Shown here: positions 25,001 to 49,929 of the stretch, one piece after another
Numbering within the stretch: the stretch's first letter is position 1
Layout of the letters: every line of letters begins with the position of its first letter
NCBI GenBank assembly: GCA_963924555.1
Contig: OZ004581.1
Coordinates: 2,728,001 to 2,792,000, forward strand
DNA from: Crambe crambe
Taxonomy: Eukaryota; Porifera; Demospongiae; Poecilosclerida; Crambeidae
Length of the DNA: 64,000 nucleotides
Direction: 5' to 3'
The notes under the pieces: generated by a model
Databases searched by the model: none
Seen by the model: only the letters and a program-made list of their open reading frames with translations
Told to the model about the DNA's origin: nothing
Program-made: the position numbers and the translations under genes

Positions 25001-27704
25001 AAAGTACCAGTCATGACAAGAGCAAACTTTATTGCGAATAACATTTGATTTCTAGCTACCCTCGACTGTCACATAATTATGCAAAATAATGTGAATTACT
25101 TATATTGTTTGTTATCAGAAAAATAGGAAGATATTCATCATCAGTGGACTATTTATCACTGTCTTAGGATACTTTCTGATTTCGATACCAGCATACACAG
25201 GACAACCGTACGTATGTAGTGTAGTGTAGTGTACTGTACATCCATTGATGCACCCCAATCGTGGGTGTAACAGTGGGTGTGGCTCTATTGGCCTCTACAC
25301 TTGATACACCCCTGAATGCTATTAGAGTTTTTGTTGTACAATGGAACCATAAAGGACACTCTGACCTTTGACAACCATACATGTAACAGTGAGGATTATA
25401 ACAGTCTGTCATAGGCCATTTACCGGGTCAAATGTCTGATCAAGATTTACCTTGGTCTGACATCATACATCCCATTGCATGTAGGAATATATCTATTTAA
25501 AAGGCCATATCATAATAATATTATGGCCGATCAACTCTTCCCATGGTCTGATATTTTGTCAGATCATTTCAAAAGAATCAAAATCCTCACTGTGTAATAC
25601 CCAAAGAGGAATAACACAAAGGATGCATGGGTCCATTATTCATAGGTTCCACTGTATACGTACCTATGTCCTTAGTAACCATTGAGTTCTAGAGTCTGGG
25701 GAGGCAGCTAAGACTATATTCATGCTACAATAACTGTGTAATACTGCAGACACTACTGGTATATAGCTGTTGGATTCACGCTTATTAGTTTTGGAAGAGT
25801 TTGTGCAACCGTTACTACTTATCCAGAAATGATCAAAATATCAGCGTAAGTATAATCATAAGCTATAGAGCTAAACTGAGTCCCATTGTGATGGGAATAA
25901 TCATAGCTACAGGCTTAGCTCATTACGATCAAGTTTTGTGCTTGAGGTGAATGCACTGCATGAGTATAGGAGAGTTTGTATTTGTTCCTATGTAGCTTAT
26001 GAACAACTTCTTTAATGCAGGAAATATGCAACAGAGGAACATGGTGAAGATACGATCACTCCATTCATATCTGGTATCTATGGCTCTTTCTTGAGCTTGG
26101 GGTATGGAGATCAATAGCTTGAGTACTTAATCTGTAAGAGTGCATGCAAGGCTATAAAGTCTACCATGGCAGCTATCTTTGTTGGCCATCTCTGTGCCAT
26201 GTGATAGAAGTACATAGCTTCCTACTTCCTGCTGCCAGCAAGCACGTTCACAGCCATAATTTCCAAGGCAACCGTACTATAACTATTATATATCCCACCT
26301 GATTGGCTAGAATCCTACCGCAGTTACCATAGACACCTAGCTAGCCGTAGCAACAATTATTGCAGAATCCATTTCTACCTCTGAGTATCCTTGCATGCCC
26401 ATACGAAAGGTACTGCCTAGCGCCTAGGCATGTGCGAGTGGACTGGCCAGCTGTCTCGGGGCTTTTGGCGAGTCTCCGCCCACATCTGCAGTCATTATAC
26501 AACCACTTACTGACGTGACTCGAAGGTTGACGCCCTCTTTGGCGAGCGTGCGTATGCTGCTAGCAACGAGCTCCTCAGCTCCCCGGGCCCAAGTCCACAG
26601 CTACAGCTGAGTTAGAAACGGAAAATGCACTACGTTTTAAATGTGCCTCTGAGAAAGAGCTAGCAAAGCTAGCTGAGGGGATAGTTCCACAGAACTAGAT
26701 TTTGCCATACTGCATGGGAGCTCCATCGCTATCATGCTCTGTTTATTATCTCAAAGAATAACTAGCTATAGAAAAGAGAATTTTTAGAATAGAGGCCATT
26801 ATAGATGGCATAGAGATGCATTTCACTCGGCCTGGGGGAGGCTGGTATTACAGTTTCACCTGGGGGAGGCCGGTATTACAGTTAATGTCCAGCCCTCCTA
26901 TAGGAATAAATGTACTAGGTGGGATATATTATAATATAATTACTGTAATCAGGTAATTCCAATAGCTAAAGATTTGTTTTCTCTTTGGCTACCAATGCAT
27001 AGAGTAACACATGCTGATTTTTTTTTGTTTTTTTGTTGTTGTTGTTGTTGTTGTTGTTATGATGCATGCATGCAGTTCATTCTTGGGAGGTCTGCTTGGA
27101 GGAGCTATAACTTCAGTACTATCTTTTCCACTCACTTCATTATTGTTTGCAAGCTTCATTTTGGCACAGGTACAGAGTAGCCACCTACATGTACGTGTGA
27201 TAATCCCATTCAAGTAGCGTAATGTTTTGATCAAGTCCCAAACTTTGTTCTGCATCTCATTTTAGCTCAAAAGCTATAGTTATACTAAAAGTAATCATGA
27301 GTTAACTTATAGAGAGCTAAAGTATGAAGATATATGATACAGTATGGCCAATAATGTCCAAGTACTTGCATGTGATTTATTAAGTGCATATGCAAACCTA
27401 AAAATTGCTTACTACAAGCACCAAGCTACTAGTGCTTCTATGACAAAATGTTATAGAAAACAATCAAGCTGATTACAGGCATTGGTCACATGTAGGGGCA
27501 GGGTGCTACTAGCTGATTTTGGGGATAGCTACATAGGGCATTTTGGAGTGTATATAATTATAGATCTCAGTAGCTGAGTCATGACCTGAGAGTCAGCGCT
27601 ATCTTTTATTTTTATTCCAGCTAGCATACTTGTATAATTATTTTCCCTTATCTATACAGACTATAATGATCTTGGCTGTGGCTCTTATCGATCGGTTTGT
27701 ATGA
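19527..27704 (+). CDS. MFS transporter, SLC18B1-like (477 aa, 14 exons)
   Basis: Exons: 19527-19832, 20379-20474, 21756-21829, 22369-22516, 22832-22900, 23218-23311, 23902-23970, 24422-24495, 24684-24782, 25119-25207, 25750-25845, 26021-26101, 27076-27169, 27660-27704 (stop TGA). All have GT/AG ends and the frame closes throughout. The first ~75 residues are a polar, acidic cytosolic tail; then follow about 12 hydrophobic segments. Family-like blocks include SPSFYPEEAKKKG, GALLDGVGSCMYTIA, ALFPVSLGTVMGIIQIADG, GLGxxLG-like GTGFILGSALAAGLYQAGGY, SVPIGLISDK (the A-like loop of the second half) and TTYPEMIKISA. The layout and these blocks fit SLC18B1-type carriers (polyamine or vesicular amine transport in mammals). 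The substrate here is not shown. A possible poly(A) signal AATAAA is at 27920-27925. Confidence 0.9.
20895..21182. mobile_element. Palindromic GTAGGGATTGTTGGCTGG repeat (copy 2)
   Basis: Same arms as 16233-16499 (ATATTTCCGTGAAA, GACCATTGCTCAAAAAAG, GTAGGGATTGTTGGCTGG, TTTGGTCATCCCTACA). It lies in intron 2 of the MFS gene. Confidence 0.75.
21380..21534. repeat. Long near-perfect hairpin
   Basis: GTACTGCAGCCTAGCTCGTA, followed by TGAAAACAATCCCTAC, pairs with GTAGGGATTGTTTTCA followed by TACGAGCTAGGCTGCAGTAC across a loop of about 45 bp. The outer ends CCTAAAATCT and AGATTTTAGG also pair with a small offset. It is in intron 2 of the MFS gene. Confidence 0.8.
22201..22329. mobile_element. Small inverted-repeat element, CAGTGAAACCTGT ends
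   Basis: CAGTGAAACCTGTCTACAG at the left and ACAGGTTTCACTG at the right enclose about 100 bp with GGAGGTGGTCTAG and GAGAGGTGGTTTC. It lies in intron 3 of the MFS gene. Confidence 0.55.
23395..23680. repeat. GTCCTCT-type interspersed repeat
   Basis: GAAAGAGGACAAACTTCTCAA and ACAAAGGACAAAAGTTTGGG, followed by inverted phrases GAGAGGTTGTCCTCTTTTGG and CTTTTATTGGAGGTTC. Same family as 9460-9625, apparently two copies head to head. In intron 6 of the MFS gene. Confidence 0.6.
25395..25605. repeat. Interspersed repeat TGTCTGATCAAGATTT...CTTGGTCTGACATCATA (copy 1)
   Basis: Shares CAAATGTCTGATCAAGATTT, TTGGTCTGACATCATA, AGGCCATATCATAAT and GGCCGATCAACTCTTC with 37672-37876 in the same orientation. 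In intron 10 of the MFS gene. Confidence 0.75.
26275..26940. mobile_element. Probable DNA element with ATATATCCCACCT ends
   Basis: ATATATCCCACCT (26290-26302) and AGGTGGGATATAT face each other about 640 bp apart in intron 12 of the MFS gene. The interior has a duplicated GGGGGAGGC...GGTATTACAG phrase near 26840-26880 and no gene. Confidence 0.5.
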
Positions 27705-28103
27705 CTAGGACTACCTATTATTTCTTATATAGAATGTAACAGTCCCAGGAGCTAAAAAAACTAGTTTCATTCACTTGACACCTTGATTATTCATTATAAC
27801 AGTTACTGCTATAACTTTATTCAACCATAATTAGCTCATAGAGCAGTTGATCAGCTCTCTACAATGAAAATGTTTAAAAATAATAATTGAGAAGTTAGAG
27901 CAGGGATCAAGTGAATGTGAATAAAGATAAACTAATTCTTAGCTCTATAGCTGTTGCTATGTAACAGCAGCTCTATAGTGCTAAACCCTGATGTAGATGA
28001 AAAAATTCTTGAGAACAAGTATTCGTTTTTTTAAATTTTTTATTTATTTATTTTTTTTTTTTTACAAAAAAAATTAATAGCTAATCATGAATCAATATGA
28101 TTA
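27705..28103. other. Convergent 3' intergenic region (MFS and METTL25 ends)
   Basis: Holds AATAAA at 27920-27925 for the MFS gene and a complemented AATAAATAAATAAA cluster at about 28039-28053 for METTL25. Otherwise AT-rich, with no gene seen. Confidence 0.5.
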
Positions 28104-31100
28104 TTATTGTTTGTTGGCTTTAATTAATACACACCTTGGAGATATACGAGGGTCAAAGGTGAATGCTAGTTGAGAATCTGTGCCAGTCACCTAAAAGTAA
28201 ATATTCAAAAATGACACTCACAGGCCTAGTCTATATTATTGCGCAAAAAGCTATGTTCCAATGAAACTTTTGTTAGCTAATTAAGCACCAAAAGTGAAAA
28301 CAAGAAATCATAGTTTTTACCTGTTCATGTAAGAACTGGAGTCTATCCAAAAGTATGAGGCTCTCTATACATGGTGCCAATAATCCCCTCAGCTACGTAC
28401 ACATACATACATAAGAAGTTATATAGTCCTCAAAAAAGACTTGATGCCTCGGCACGTACTGTAGTATGTAGACTTGTCTCTACGCATAATCATTATTAAT
28501 TTTTAGGGTGACAAAACTTGTTATATTTTTCAGGTATGTACATACAGGAGTAACACTGAAGACTGAAGATCTTGTTCTATAAAGCACTACAATCACTTTC
28601 AATTCTGCTACTAGCTATACATCTAGCTTAGTGGTTTGCTTATAATTATTATAGTTCCTATGTAGCCTTTGCTCTTGCTGCTGATGGCTTTATTGGCTCT
28701 TGTTGCTTTCTCAACTTGTAGTTTCTGTTCTCGCTGTTTCTGCCTTTTCAGACGATCATGAAATCTTAAGCTTTGCACTCTGAATGCTCTCGCTGTTTAT
28801 GGCGTTCTTTTGCTCCTAGTACGTTAACCTGCCTACCAGTATTATGTATTTACGTAGCCTCTACTCTCGCTGCTCTTGGTTACTAATTTTTCGCTACCTA
28901 AGGTCATACATTAAAGGTCACGTGCATGTGTATAAATATTTGTGAGTGCTAGGATGTACGTATGATGCATAGATCATAGTCGCTTCCAGCACTGTACTTC
29001 AGCACCGATGCAAAAAATAAAGTACATAATCATAATATTGTTATCAGAAAAAGTAGTAGCAGGATCAAAGGTCATAAGACTGTTTTCTCTCCCCTCAAAA
29101 TACTTCACTGAAGCTACTACGTATCATATTTATAGATAAAAGAAAGGGAATTTTGAGATAATATATTTGAACTGACTTTTGTTCTATTTCTTTGAATGTT
29201 TTGAATGTAAAGCATTACACTTATTAGCTATTTCCCAATTTCAGCTAATATAAGTTCCACTGTCTTATAAAATATTGCTTCATTGTAGCTAGTACTGCAT
29301 ACGTACCTTTAAATATATCTCCATGTGTTTTTTCCTGTGATGAAATTCTCTTTCAATGCTGCAGAGCTCCTTCTCTGAGATCTGGACATGCAATGGTAAT
29401 ACGCATTCCGTTCTTATAATAACTAAAGCCGTGTTTATACATGCACGCCCAACCCGGGTTGAGATTCAATCCGGATTCCAATCCACCTAATTAATGTGGG
29501 TTGGGCTACCCAGATTGTTGTTACCGTTCACATGCAAAGCGAATCTGGGTTGAATCCGGGTTAGAACCCCCGGCTATAATCACATACTGATCCTATAAGG
29601 AAGGAAAAGTTATTGGGCTGTTATTCGGTTGTCCCCAAGGCTGAGTCACGAGTTGTCCAATCTCACACAAGTTTGTTTAATACCTTCAGGCATCATGAAA
29701 TGTTATTCATACAATTAACACATGGCTTTAGATGTATTCTGGGATGAAACTGAAGAAAATCCCTTATCCAAAGCTTAATTTTACAGGTCTGGCTAGCAAA
29801 ACTAACAATACATTCACACAGCAGTATAGCTAATAAAGTACATACCTTGGAATCAGTAAGCCCAACTTTTGGAAGAGCCATTGAAACATATGATGGAAAA
29901 TCCTTGGGAGCATGTCTGAATCGTCCCACTGTGATCTGTTTTGATCTGTATACATACATCATGGTAGTATTCATGTGTGTTAAGCTGGTATTTAGTGGCG
30001 TGTTAAGCTGGCGTTAGGTAATGTGTGTTAAGCTGGTGTTTAGTGCTGTTTAGTGATGGTGTGTTAAGCTCAGCTGGGTAGCTAAGTGTTAAGTTTTAGT
30101 GATTGCTGCAAGTTGGTATTTAGTGATTGATGCAAATTTGCTGTATAGCTGTATATTAGTGGAGTAAGCGTGTTAAGCTGGTGTTTAGTGGTGCAAGCCA
30201 AACATTAGCTGGTGTTTAGTGGTAAGTATTTAGCGAGTTAAGCTGCATAAATTGGTGTAGCTAGAAATTGATTAGCTTATATTATAGCATTAATTCCTCA
30301 CCTTTTTTCATAAAGTTCTGGAAACTTTCTCATAAAAATTACCTATGCATAAAAATACCAATCAACTGATACCACTGATGGAAATCCAGACATTCTAATT
30401 GATGCACCACCCTAAATAAGAGCCAATCTGACATTCTGGCCTTATAGATCCATAGTACATTAGCTACCTGGAAGAATTTTTTCCTTGGCTCTTCAATTGG
30501 AATATGGTAACCATTGAGCATATTTACCAACCTGAAGTATCGCCCTCCAATGTATTCTGTTCAGTGATGCCCCTGACGTAGTCTCTGAGAACTTATTGAT
30601 AGTCTGACATGCTAACATCCGCCCATTTCTTCCAATGTGTGCCCCAACGCTTCTCAGTAATGAACTCATGGGGAAACCTGGAGTAGTGTGTCCCTCCAGC
30701 TCTTTGCCAAGGGAAGTAAGGATACTTAAATCAAATCGATAAAGAAGGGTAGTAACTACTGAGAAGCAACCCTACAACTACGTAGGTTCACAGATGAGCC
30801 TCCAGTATAATAAATGATGAGGGGGGGTGGTACCCTTCATTTGGGAGAAACACTAGACTGCTTAATAAATATCTGTACATAGAATTTCAGACAGTCCCAT
30901 GTGTATGTATTATACTAGTACGCACATGCGATACTCCAAGGTAGAAAGATAATTTATATGTACGTACGTATAGCCATGAACTTATTATTCATACTTTAGC
31001 CTCACCATAACTACTAGCCTTGGGACTGATACGATTTAACAGGAGATTGGGCATCAAACTATATGCAGAGTCTCCCCAAGCTGTACTTTCAAACAGGGTG

Positions 31101-34100
31101 CTTAGTATAATTATTCATGAGAATATAAATGCCCCACTTTCTTTGAAGTTCTATATCCAAACAGGGTGGCCCGCCCTGCATTTAGTATACTGGGGGAAAC
31201 ACTGAGTATACTGGATTGCATTTAGTATACTGGGGGAAACACTGAGTATACTGGATTGCATTTAGTATACTGGGGGAAACACTGATATGATAATTATCAA
31301 GTTCAGCTATAGGTTCTATTAGGAAATGTTATTATGTAATCATGTTCCATCAGTATAACAATACCCACAGTAACAAATAACTTACTATTTCCATTATCGT
31401 GACTCTCAGTTATATGATGATAGCAGCACCCAACAATACACAGCGCCCTTGCAGTAGGTATTTCAGCATATAGTCTCAGAGCAGTGCTTCCCAAATCACC
31501 ACAGGTGTGAAGTCCAACCAGGCAGAAAGGGAATTTAGGTTGAAATCGTCCTCCTGATATCTTTTCAGTAGCAGATAAGAAATTGTGAATCTCATCCACT
31601 CTTAGTTCCATTGTGAGAGGGCAAAATGAATTATTTTCCTTCGAGGTTATAAGAAATTCAGTTCTTTCTCTATTCTTCTGTTCAGCATATGAGTTTACTG
31701 CTACATAATCATGCAAAATGGAATCTCTGATATGTAAAATCTAGCTAATTACAACCTACGTATGTACTAGCCTCATTCCCAGGCCTATTTTTTTTAATGG
31801 GCCTGGGAACGAGGCTACCCTATTATACGTACTTGCTTCAAGTAAAGTCTGCTTGGATTGTGACACAACAAGGACAGCTCTCTCCTCAAGTGACGTGGGA
31901 TGATTTTCAGTGACGCTCAAATGTGACTCAAATAACCTGTCAAAGGAGTCAGAAAAGTCTTCCATCACTGCACTGTCACTGACACATCCATCATTGGTAG
32001 TTATTGCCTCTCGTTGGTTGAGATCACTGGATTCCTGGACCAGTTTGGATTGAGAAGCCTTCTCCCAAACTTTATGCACCTAAAACATTGTGATAACACA
32101 GCCAGACACTCAGTTAATTCTCAGGTGTCCAGTATGTATATATATATATATAAAATTTAACAATTTGTGATTTCAAGGTATATAAATATATACAATATAT
32201 TATATATATCAATATTATATAATATATAATATACAATTATTATATATAATATATAATATACAATTATTATATATAATATATAATATACAATATATTATAT
32301 ATATTATTATATATATTGTAGCAGCTACGTATATACAAAGAAAGTTTTCAGATTAATAATTATAAGGCCCATACCTTCACCATCATGTCACGTACAAGTT
32401 ATCGTATAGCACTTAATTTTCGAGGGTCACGAATCGGCTCAAATTTTAATTTTCTTTTCGCAGAATCTAATTTCACAAATGCCAGAAATAAAGCCACACC
32501 TGTCAGTCAGTCTTTGCACTCCAGGCTTTCCCTGTCCTGCCCTGCCCTGGTCTCTTCTCCTGCCATCCATTATCTATTGGTTTCTGAACACACAACTTAC
32601 TTCGCTACTAGGTCTAACCAGCTAATCATGCATGAGACTAGCTAGCTGGCCACACCTTACCTCATTCTGCAGATTTTTTGATTTTTTTTTGAAGATTGCA
32701 ATTTTCACGAATGTACTCTCCTTTCGCAAAATTTGTGAACTATAAATCCCTCGAAAATTAAGTGCTATATGGTATGCTTGAACAATATCTCTAAAAGTAG
32801 TACATTAATAACAGTAACCTTAAGGTATACTGATTCTGACGCATACTCTTGATATCAGTGGAAAATCTCCTAATTTAATATTACAGTAAACAGATTACAT
32901 ATTCATCATTTCAACAACCTCTATCATTTCAACAACCTTATCATTTCAACAACCTTATCATTTCAACCTTATCATTTCTCTTGCTTGCTGCATCGGTATT
33001 GATTTGGTTTGAGTCGACCCCTACCACTAAGTAGTTGTACTTCAGAGCGAGGAACTCACTCAAATACCCCTTGCCACTACCAAGATCAAGCACCTATGAT
33101 TATAAACAATCGTGATAAAAGGAAGCAGTCATGGTACACAAGTCCTTATCATGAGACTTACTAGACTTATACCATAATAATACTGGAAAACCTCCAATAT
33201 GGAAGACACACCTTTCAACAAAGAGGACAACCTCACAAAAGCCTGGGCCCCAAGTGTGCCCAGTATTCGGAGGTTTCACAGTAGTGGGAGGTTTTGTAGG
33301 GTTATTTTGTTCTTACATAAAAAAGTATGATTTTATGGCATACAATACCGTATAGCGCAATATTTTCGTGGGTCAAAATTTTCGTGGATTTCGTAGTTTT
33401 GAAAAGGAATTCATATGGTTCACACATCAATATCACAAAAATTTTGACCCATGAAAATTTTTGCACTATACGGTAATCAGGTCCTTATGTAAAATAATTA
33501 CTCTGCTATTAATTAGCTACTGAATTAATATTCTGTCATCTAGCTATTATGCATTCAGCCATTTTTTCTTTACTTTGAATGTGCTCTGGGAAGTGTATAG
33601 TTTGTTTTTCAAGGTTGTTTCAATGGGCATTAATAGAATGCACAAAGCATAAACTTCCTATGAGATTTGGAGTTTGCCCGAAAAAACAAACCATATGCTT
33701 CATGGGCACACTAAGTGAAAATCGGTGTAACAAAAAATGCTACAGTCTGTTCTCTCTAATAGTCCACCACTGGGTATGGGTCATTGAAGTGGACTATTAC
33801 AGGTATTGGACTATTAAAGTGACCATTGAAAAACATAGTAAATATTCATAATAATTATTAATAGTCATCATAATCAGAAAGCATATCACTATCAATAGTC
33901 TCTGTGGCAGTCTCTGAGACAGGAGTGAAGAAGTCTCCTAATACAGTTTGGCTCTTCTACTTCTGGTGACTCATTGCCATCATCAGTAGAATCATCTCCA
34001 TTTCTGATCATGGGCTTCCCCTTCATTGAATTCATGTTCGAGAGCCAGATAAATTTCCAAGCTCATCTTGCCATCCCATTAGTACATGTTCTGCTTGTGT

Positions 34101-35495
34101 TGAACTGGAGGCACTGCTACGGCTGGTACGGCCATGGCCATGGCCGTACCACCATTCAGAGTTTTTTGTTTTGTTTTATGTGTGTGTGTGCAATTTGAAT
34201 GATAACAAAGACTTATAAGTTAGTACATGGCATTGCCTAGATCATACCAGATTGAAATTGAATCAATAACATTAAATTTTACTGGAGGACTCCCCCCCCC
34301 CCCCCCCCCCCCCCCCCCCCAGATGGTAGCTATGCATGGCCGTACCACTACAAATGAGCTGGCTCCGTCTCTAGCATGATCATCTACAGCTGATGAAATA
34401 CTCGCATTCTTCATCAATAAGCAGAGATCTTCAGTTACAGATGTCACATTTTTGCTTTAAAGTTAGTTCCTTGGTCGTATGTGCTCAGCATCTCTGTATC
34501 ACAGCAACCTTTTATCTACTCTCAGATTGACCACTGTCAAGCATCGCTACTTGCCTTACTTGGCTTGCCTCACTCTTGGTTTCATGGATGCTAGTTGAGC
34601 TTGGGTGTACTTTTTTCCTTTACGTGAAGGTACATGCTTCAATTGACTAGGGACTCCACAAACACCAATTTCACCAAGGAGTAGCCGTTGTTGTACAGTT
34701 AAACTAGCTTGCAAAGATACTGCTGCACTTTAGTGATCACATATGCAGTGATGTACAACATTTTACATGTGTACATGTAAATTTGTGCAATGGTGTGTGA
34801 AAATTGGGTCATGGTGATCAGAGTGGACTATTAGAGGGTATGGACTATAGTGGGGGTGGACTATTAGAGAGAACAGACTGTATTAGCTATGTCAACAGTC
34901 ATTATCACCTGTGTTAACTTATTTATGGACATGACTTCTTGCACAGCTTTTGAGAACTTGAGCACCTCGTGCTGTTTCTTTCTATTCATGCCAAAGTGTG
35001 ACAGTGGGCCACAGCTATTGTCCTTTGAGCTTTCTGATTGGTCAGTGCTTGAAGCTAAGAGACCAGGTAATCGCAGATCATTAGTATCCAATAAGAACTT
35101 GCGGAGCGATGATGGAAAACCTATATTTTATACCTGTAAAATTATGCTTATTCCTGGTGAAGTAAGTTTACAACTACATATGCATACAATATACTTCTTC
35201 TTTATAATCTTCTTCTCTATTGCTGCACATAGCAATGGATGCTAGCTTTAGTTCAGTAGTTTAGCAGTTATGGGATCCCAGTTATGAACGAGTACTTACC
35301 TGCAGGGGCATGATGTCTTGGGTACAGAAAGACATCATCATCTGCTTCCTGCTCCAGTGGTTCCTTCCATTCTTCAGGAATAATATTCTGCCAGTGATCA
35401 GACACGAAAAAATCCACCGAGTGAGCGTCGCAAAGACCTCTATAGCTGTCCACAAGCCTATAAAGAGCTAGGAGATTCTCTGAGTTGTCCTGCAT
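28104..35495 (-). CDS. METTL25: METTL25-like SAM-dependent methyltransferase (573 aa, 11 exons)
   Basis: Exons: 35300-35495, 34909-35120, 32968-33093, 31833-32079, 31386-31724, 30532-30758, 30302-30342, 29846-29945, 29307-29381, 28321-28392, 28104-28190 (stop TAA). Exon phases agree across every junction. The start is the ATG at 35495; an in-frame stop lies just upstream. Residues ~137-145 are the SAM-binding motif I VLDLGSGKG. Around residue 330 is the family block CLVGLHTCGDLG, followed by CIVGCCYHHI. The C-terminal blocks GFPMSSLLRS, GRNGRMLACQ, LLAPCIESLILLDRL and FDPRISPRC match the METTL25/METTL25B family, as does the length. The family's substrate is not something this sequence shows. 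Exon 7 is only 41 nt. The GT/AG acceptor of exon 2 has a weak pyrimidine tract and exon 2 is the least certain junction. Confidence 0.9.
29425..29585. repeat. AACCCGGGTTGAG repeat
   Basis: GCCGTGTTTATACATGCACG, CCCAACCCGGGTTGAG and GAATCCGGGTTAGAACCCCC form a partly self-complementary unit in the intron between METTL25 exons 8 and 9. Its style resembles MITEs, but clear ends were not found. Confidence 0.4.
29975..30255. repeat. Degenerate tandem repeat GTGTTAAGCTGGTGTTTAGTG
   Basis: About ten imperfect copies of GTTAAGCTGG and GTGTTTAGTG phrases follow one another in the intron between METTL25 exons 7 and 8. Unit spacing varies. No coding signal. Confidence 0.7.
31178..31284. repeat. 40-bp tandem repeat, ~2.7 copies
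   Basis: GCATTTAGTATACTGGGGGA begins each unit at 31178, 31218 and 31258; the copies look identical. It lies 5' of METTL25 exon 6's neighbour in the 30759-31385 intron. Confidence 0.9.
31768..31817. repeat. Hairpin CTAGCCTCATTCCCAGGCC
   Basis: CTAGCCTCATTCCCAGGCCT and GGCCTGGGAACGAGGCTA face each other across a T-rich loop. The same arm sequence appears at the ends of the 52934-53461 element and near 51600, so it may be a minimal family member. In METTL25 intron 4. Confidence 0.7.
32140..32330. repeat. AT-rich tandem repeat TATATAATATACAATTATTA
   Basis: Units of about 27 bp with ATATACAATTATTATATATA are repeated about three times, next to TA dinucleotide runs. In the intron between METTL25 exons 3 and 4. 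Confidence 0.8.
32402..32773. mobile_element. MITE with TAGCACTTAATTTTCGAGGG ends
   Basis: TAGCACTTAATTTTCGAGGG at the left and CCCTCGAAAATTAAGTGCTA at the right are exact complements. The interior has no reading frame. In the intron between METTL25 exons 3 and 4. Confidence 0.85.
33346..33475. mobile_element. Short MITE with CCGTATAGCGCAA ends
   Basis: TACCGTATAGCGCAATATTT on the left, with TTCGTGGGTCAAAATTTTC next, pairs with GAAAATTTTTGCACTATACGG on the right. A TA stands at both edges, which suggests a TA target. A relative with TTTTCGTGG / CCACGAAAATTTT arms is at about 44650-44757. Confidence 0.75.
33743..34880. mobile_element. Tc1/mariner-like element (possibly pogo type) with TA target
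   Basis: CAGTCTGTTCTCTCTAATAG begins the element and CTATTAGAGAGAACAGACTG ends it, an exact inverted repeat, with TA at both borders. Subterminal GTGGACTATTA words repeat at both ends. The interior contains the C29-tract repeat copy (34060-34390) and small open pieces on the minus strand but no intact transposase that I can recognise. It lies in METTL25 intron 2. Confidence 0.7.
34060..34390 (-). repeat. Interspersed repeat with a 29-G homopolymer (copy 2, as C29 on this strand)
   Basis: C29 at 34292-34320. Reverse-complemented, its flanks match copy 1 at 6545-7010: GAGCCAGCTCATTTGTAG, GGCAATGCCATG and CCGTACCAGCCGTAGCAG, in the same order and spacing. Confidence 0.75.
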
Positions 35496-35768
35496 CTGGG
35501 CCACATGGGTTGGCTACGCCCATTTCGCCCGCGCCCATTATTTCATTTGAAAATGACGTCATCTGTGTAAGTTAATTAATTGGAGGGTTTGACTCCTTTT
35601 ATTTTTTTGCATGCTGATATTATGCATATGCGATGCGCGTGCTTCCGATTTATCATGTGACATGAAATAAACAGTGCACAGTCAGCCCATTTCGTTAGCA
35701 AACAATGTCGTAGCTCTCCAGCTTCTGTTTCGATAGATAGCTATCTCTCTACTGGCGATCTGGCGAAA
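35496..35768. promoter_or_regulatory. Shared (bidirectional) promoter of METTL25 and STARD3
   Basis: Only 273 bp separate the two divergent start codons. A perfect CRE word TGACGTCA lies at 35554-35561. CATGTG occurs near 35656, and a GC-rich stretch GCCCGCGCCC stands at 35527-35536. No TATA box is obvious. Confidence 0.6.
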
Positions 35769-49071
<13,303 letters not shown>

Positions 49072-49929
49072 AATGGATTATCTAGAGGAGGAGAACTTAT
49101 TATATGTATGTGATACATATTAAGTATGTACATTATGGTTTGTCTGTACTTGAAATACTGCAGTGTGTCATCACTCAACTATGCAATTAATTTTTGTGTC
49201 ATCATGTATTTATCTCAAAGAGAAGGAAAAAAAAAATTTTTTTTTTTGTCAATAATAAATTTTGACTAGTGTTCAATATCAAGGCTGCATTAGTAATTAC
49301 GACTGACACTAATTTTTTGGGACCACCTATTTTTTTCGTCCTTATTAATAGAGAAGTTTCCAATTTTTCAGAGGTTCAATTTGTGTTAGCAGTAGCTATG
49401 GTTTTTGTTCCTTGAAAATGTGACTGGATTTTGGAAAACCCAGCATATATACGTACATAGCAAAAATTGAGCTAATAATGGCTCCACTGCATAAATTTCA
49501 AAGCTCTGGCCAGGTCCTGACACCCAAGGGACAGCTCCTACAGGTAACATCCATAATTATAATAGCTAGTGAAATAGTTCAGTGAGCGAGTGCAGCAAGC
49601 GAGCTGACTTTCAGGTCCATTGACTCATTGAAGTTAGGCATGTTTATATGGTCATGTTTTCTAGTACAAGAGTACACACAGTATACATATATGTTATTAA
49701 CAAAATGCATTATAGTCAAGTGGATTTATTGGATTGGATTGAGTTCAAGATAGAAAAAAAAATCCTGCTCCATGTCTCACTTTGCTTAGCAATTGAACAA
49801 TTGACATCTCATCAATTGGATTTTTCATGAAGGCCCACTGCAATTAGCTATTCTCAATTTTGACCTTATCCAACTGAATCGGAACAATACACTGCAAAAC
49901 GGAATTTTAATAAACATAACTGTTAGGCG
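49072..49929. other. 3' flank of STARD3
   Basis: Gene-free. A possible poly(A) signal AATAAA is at 49254-49259, after an A-run/T-run hairpin. Nothing else supported. Confidence 0.5.

Noticed and set aside
30417-30472. Possible METTL25 exon (VANVLWIYKARMSDWLLF)
   Set aside because: It has an acceptor-like start, but the 30302-30342 exon joins both neighbours in phase and fits the family; this one lacks a good donor.
34220-34447. Minus-strand frame with a Gly run
   Set aside because: Produced by the C29 tract.
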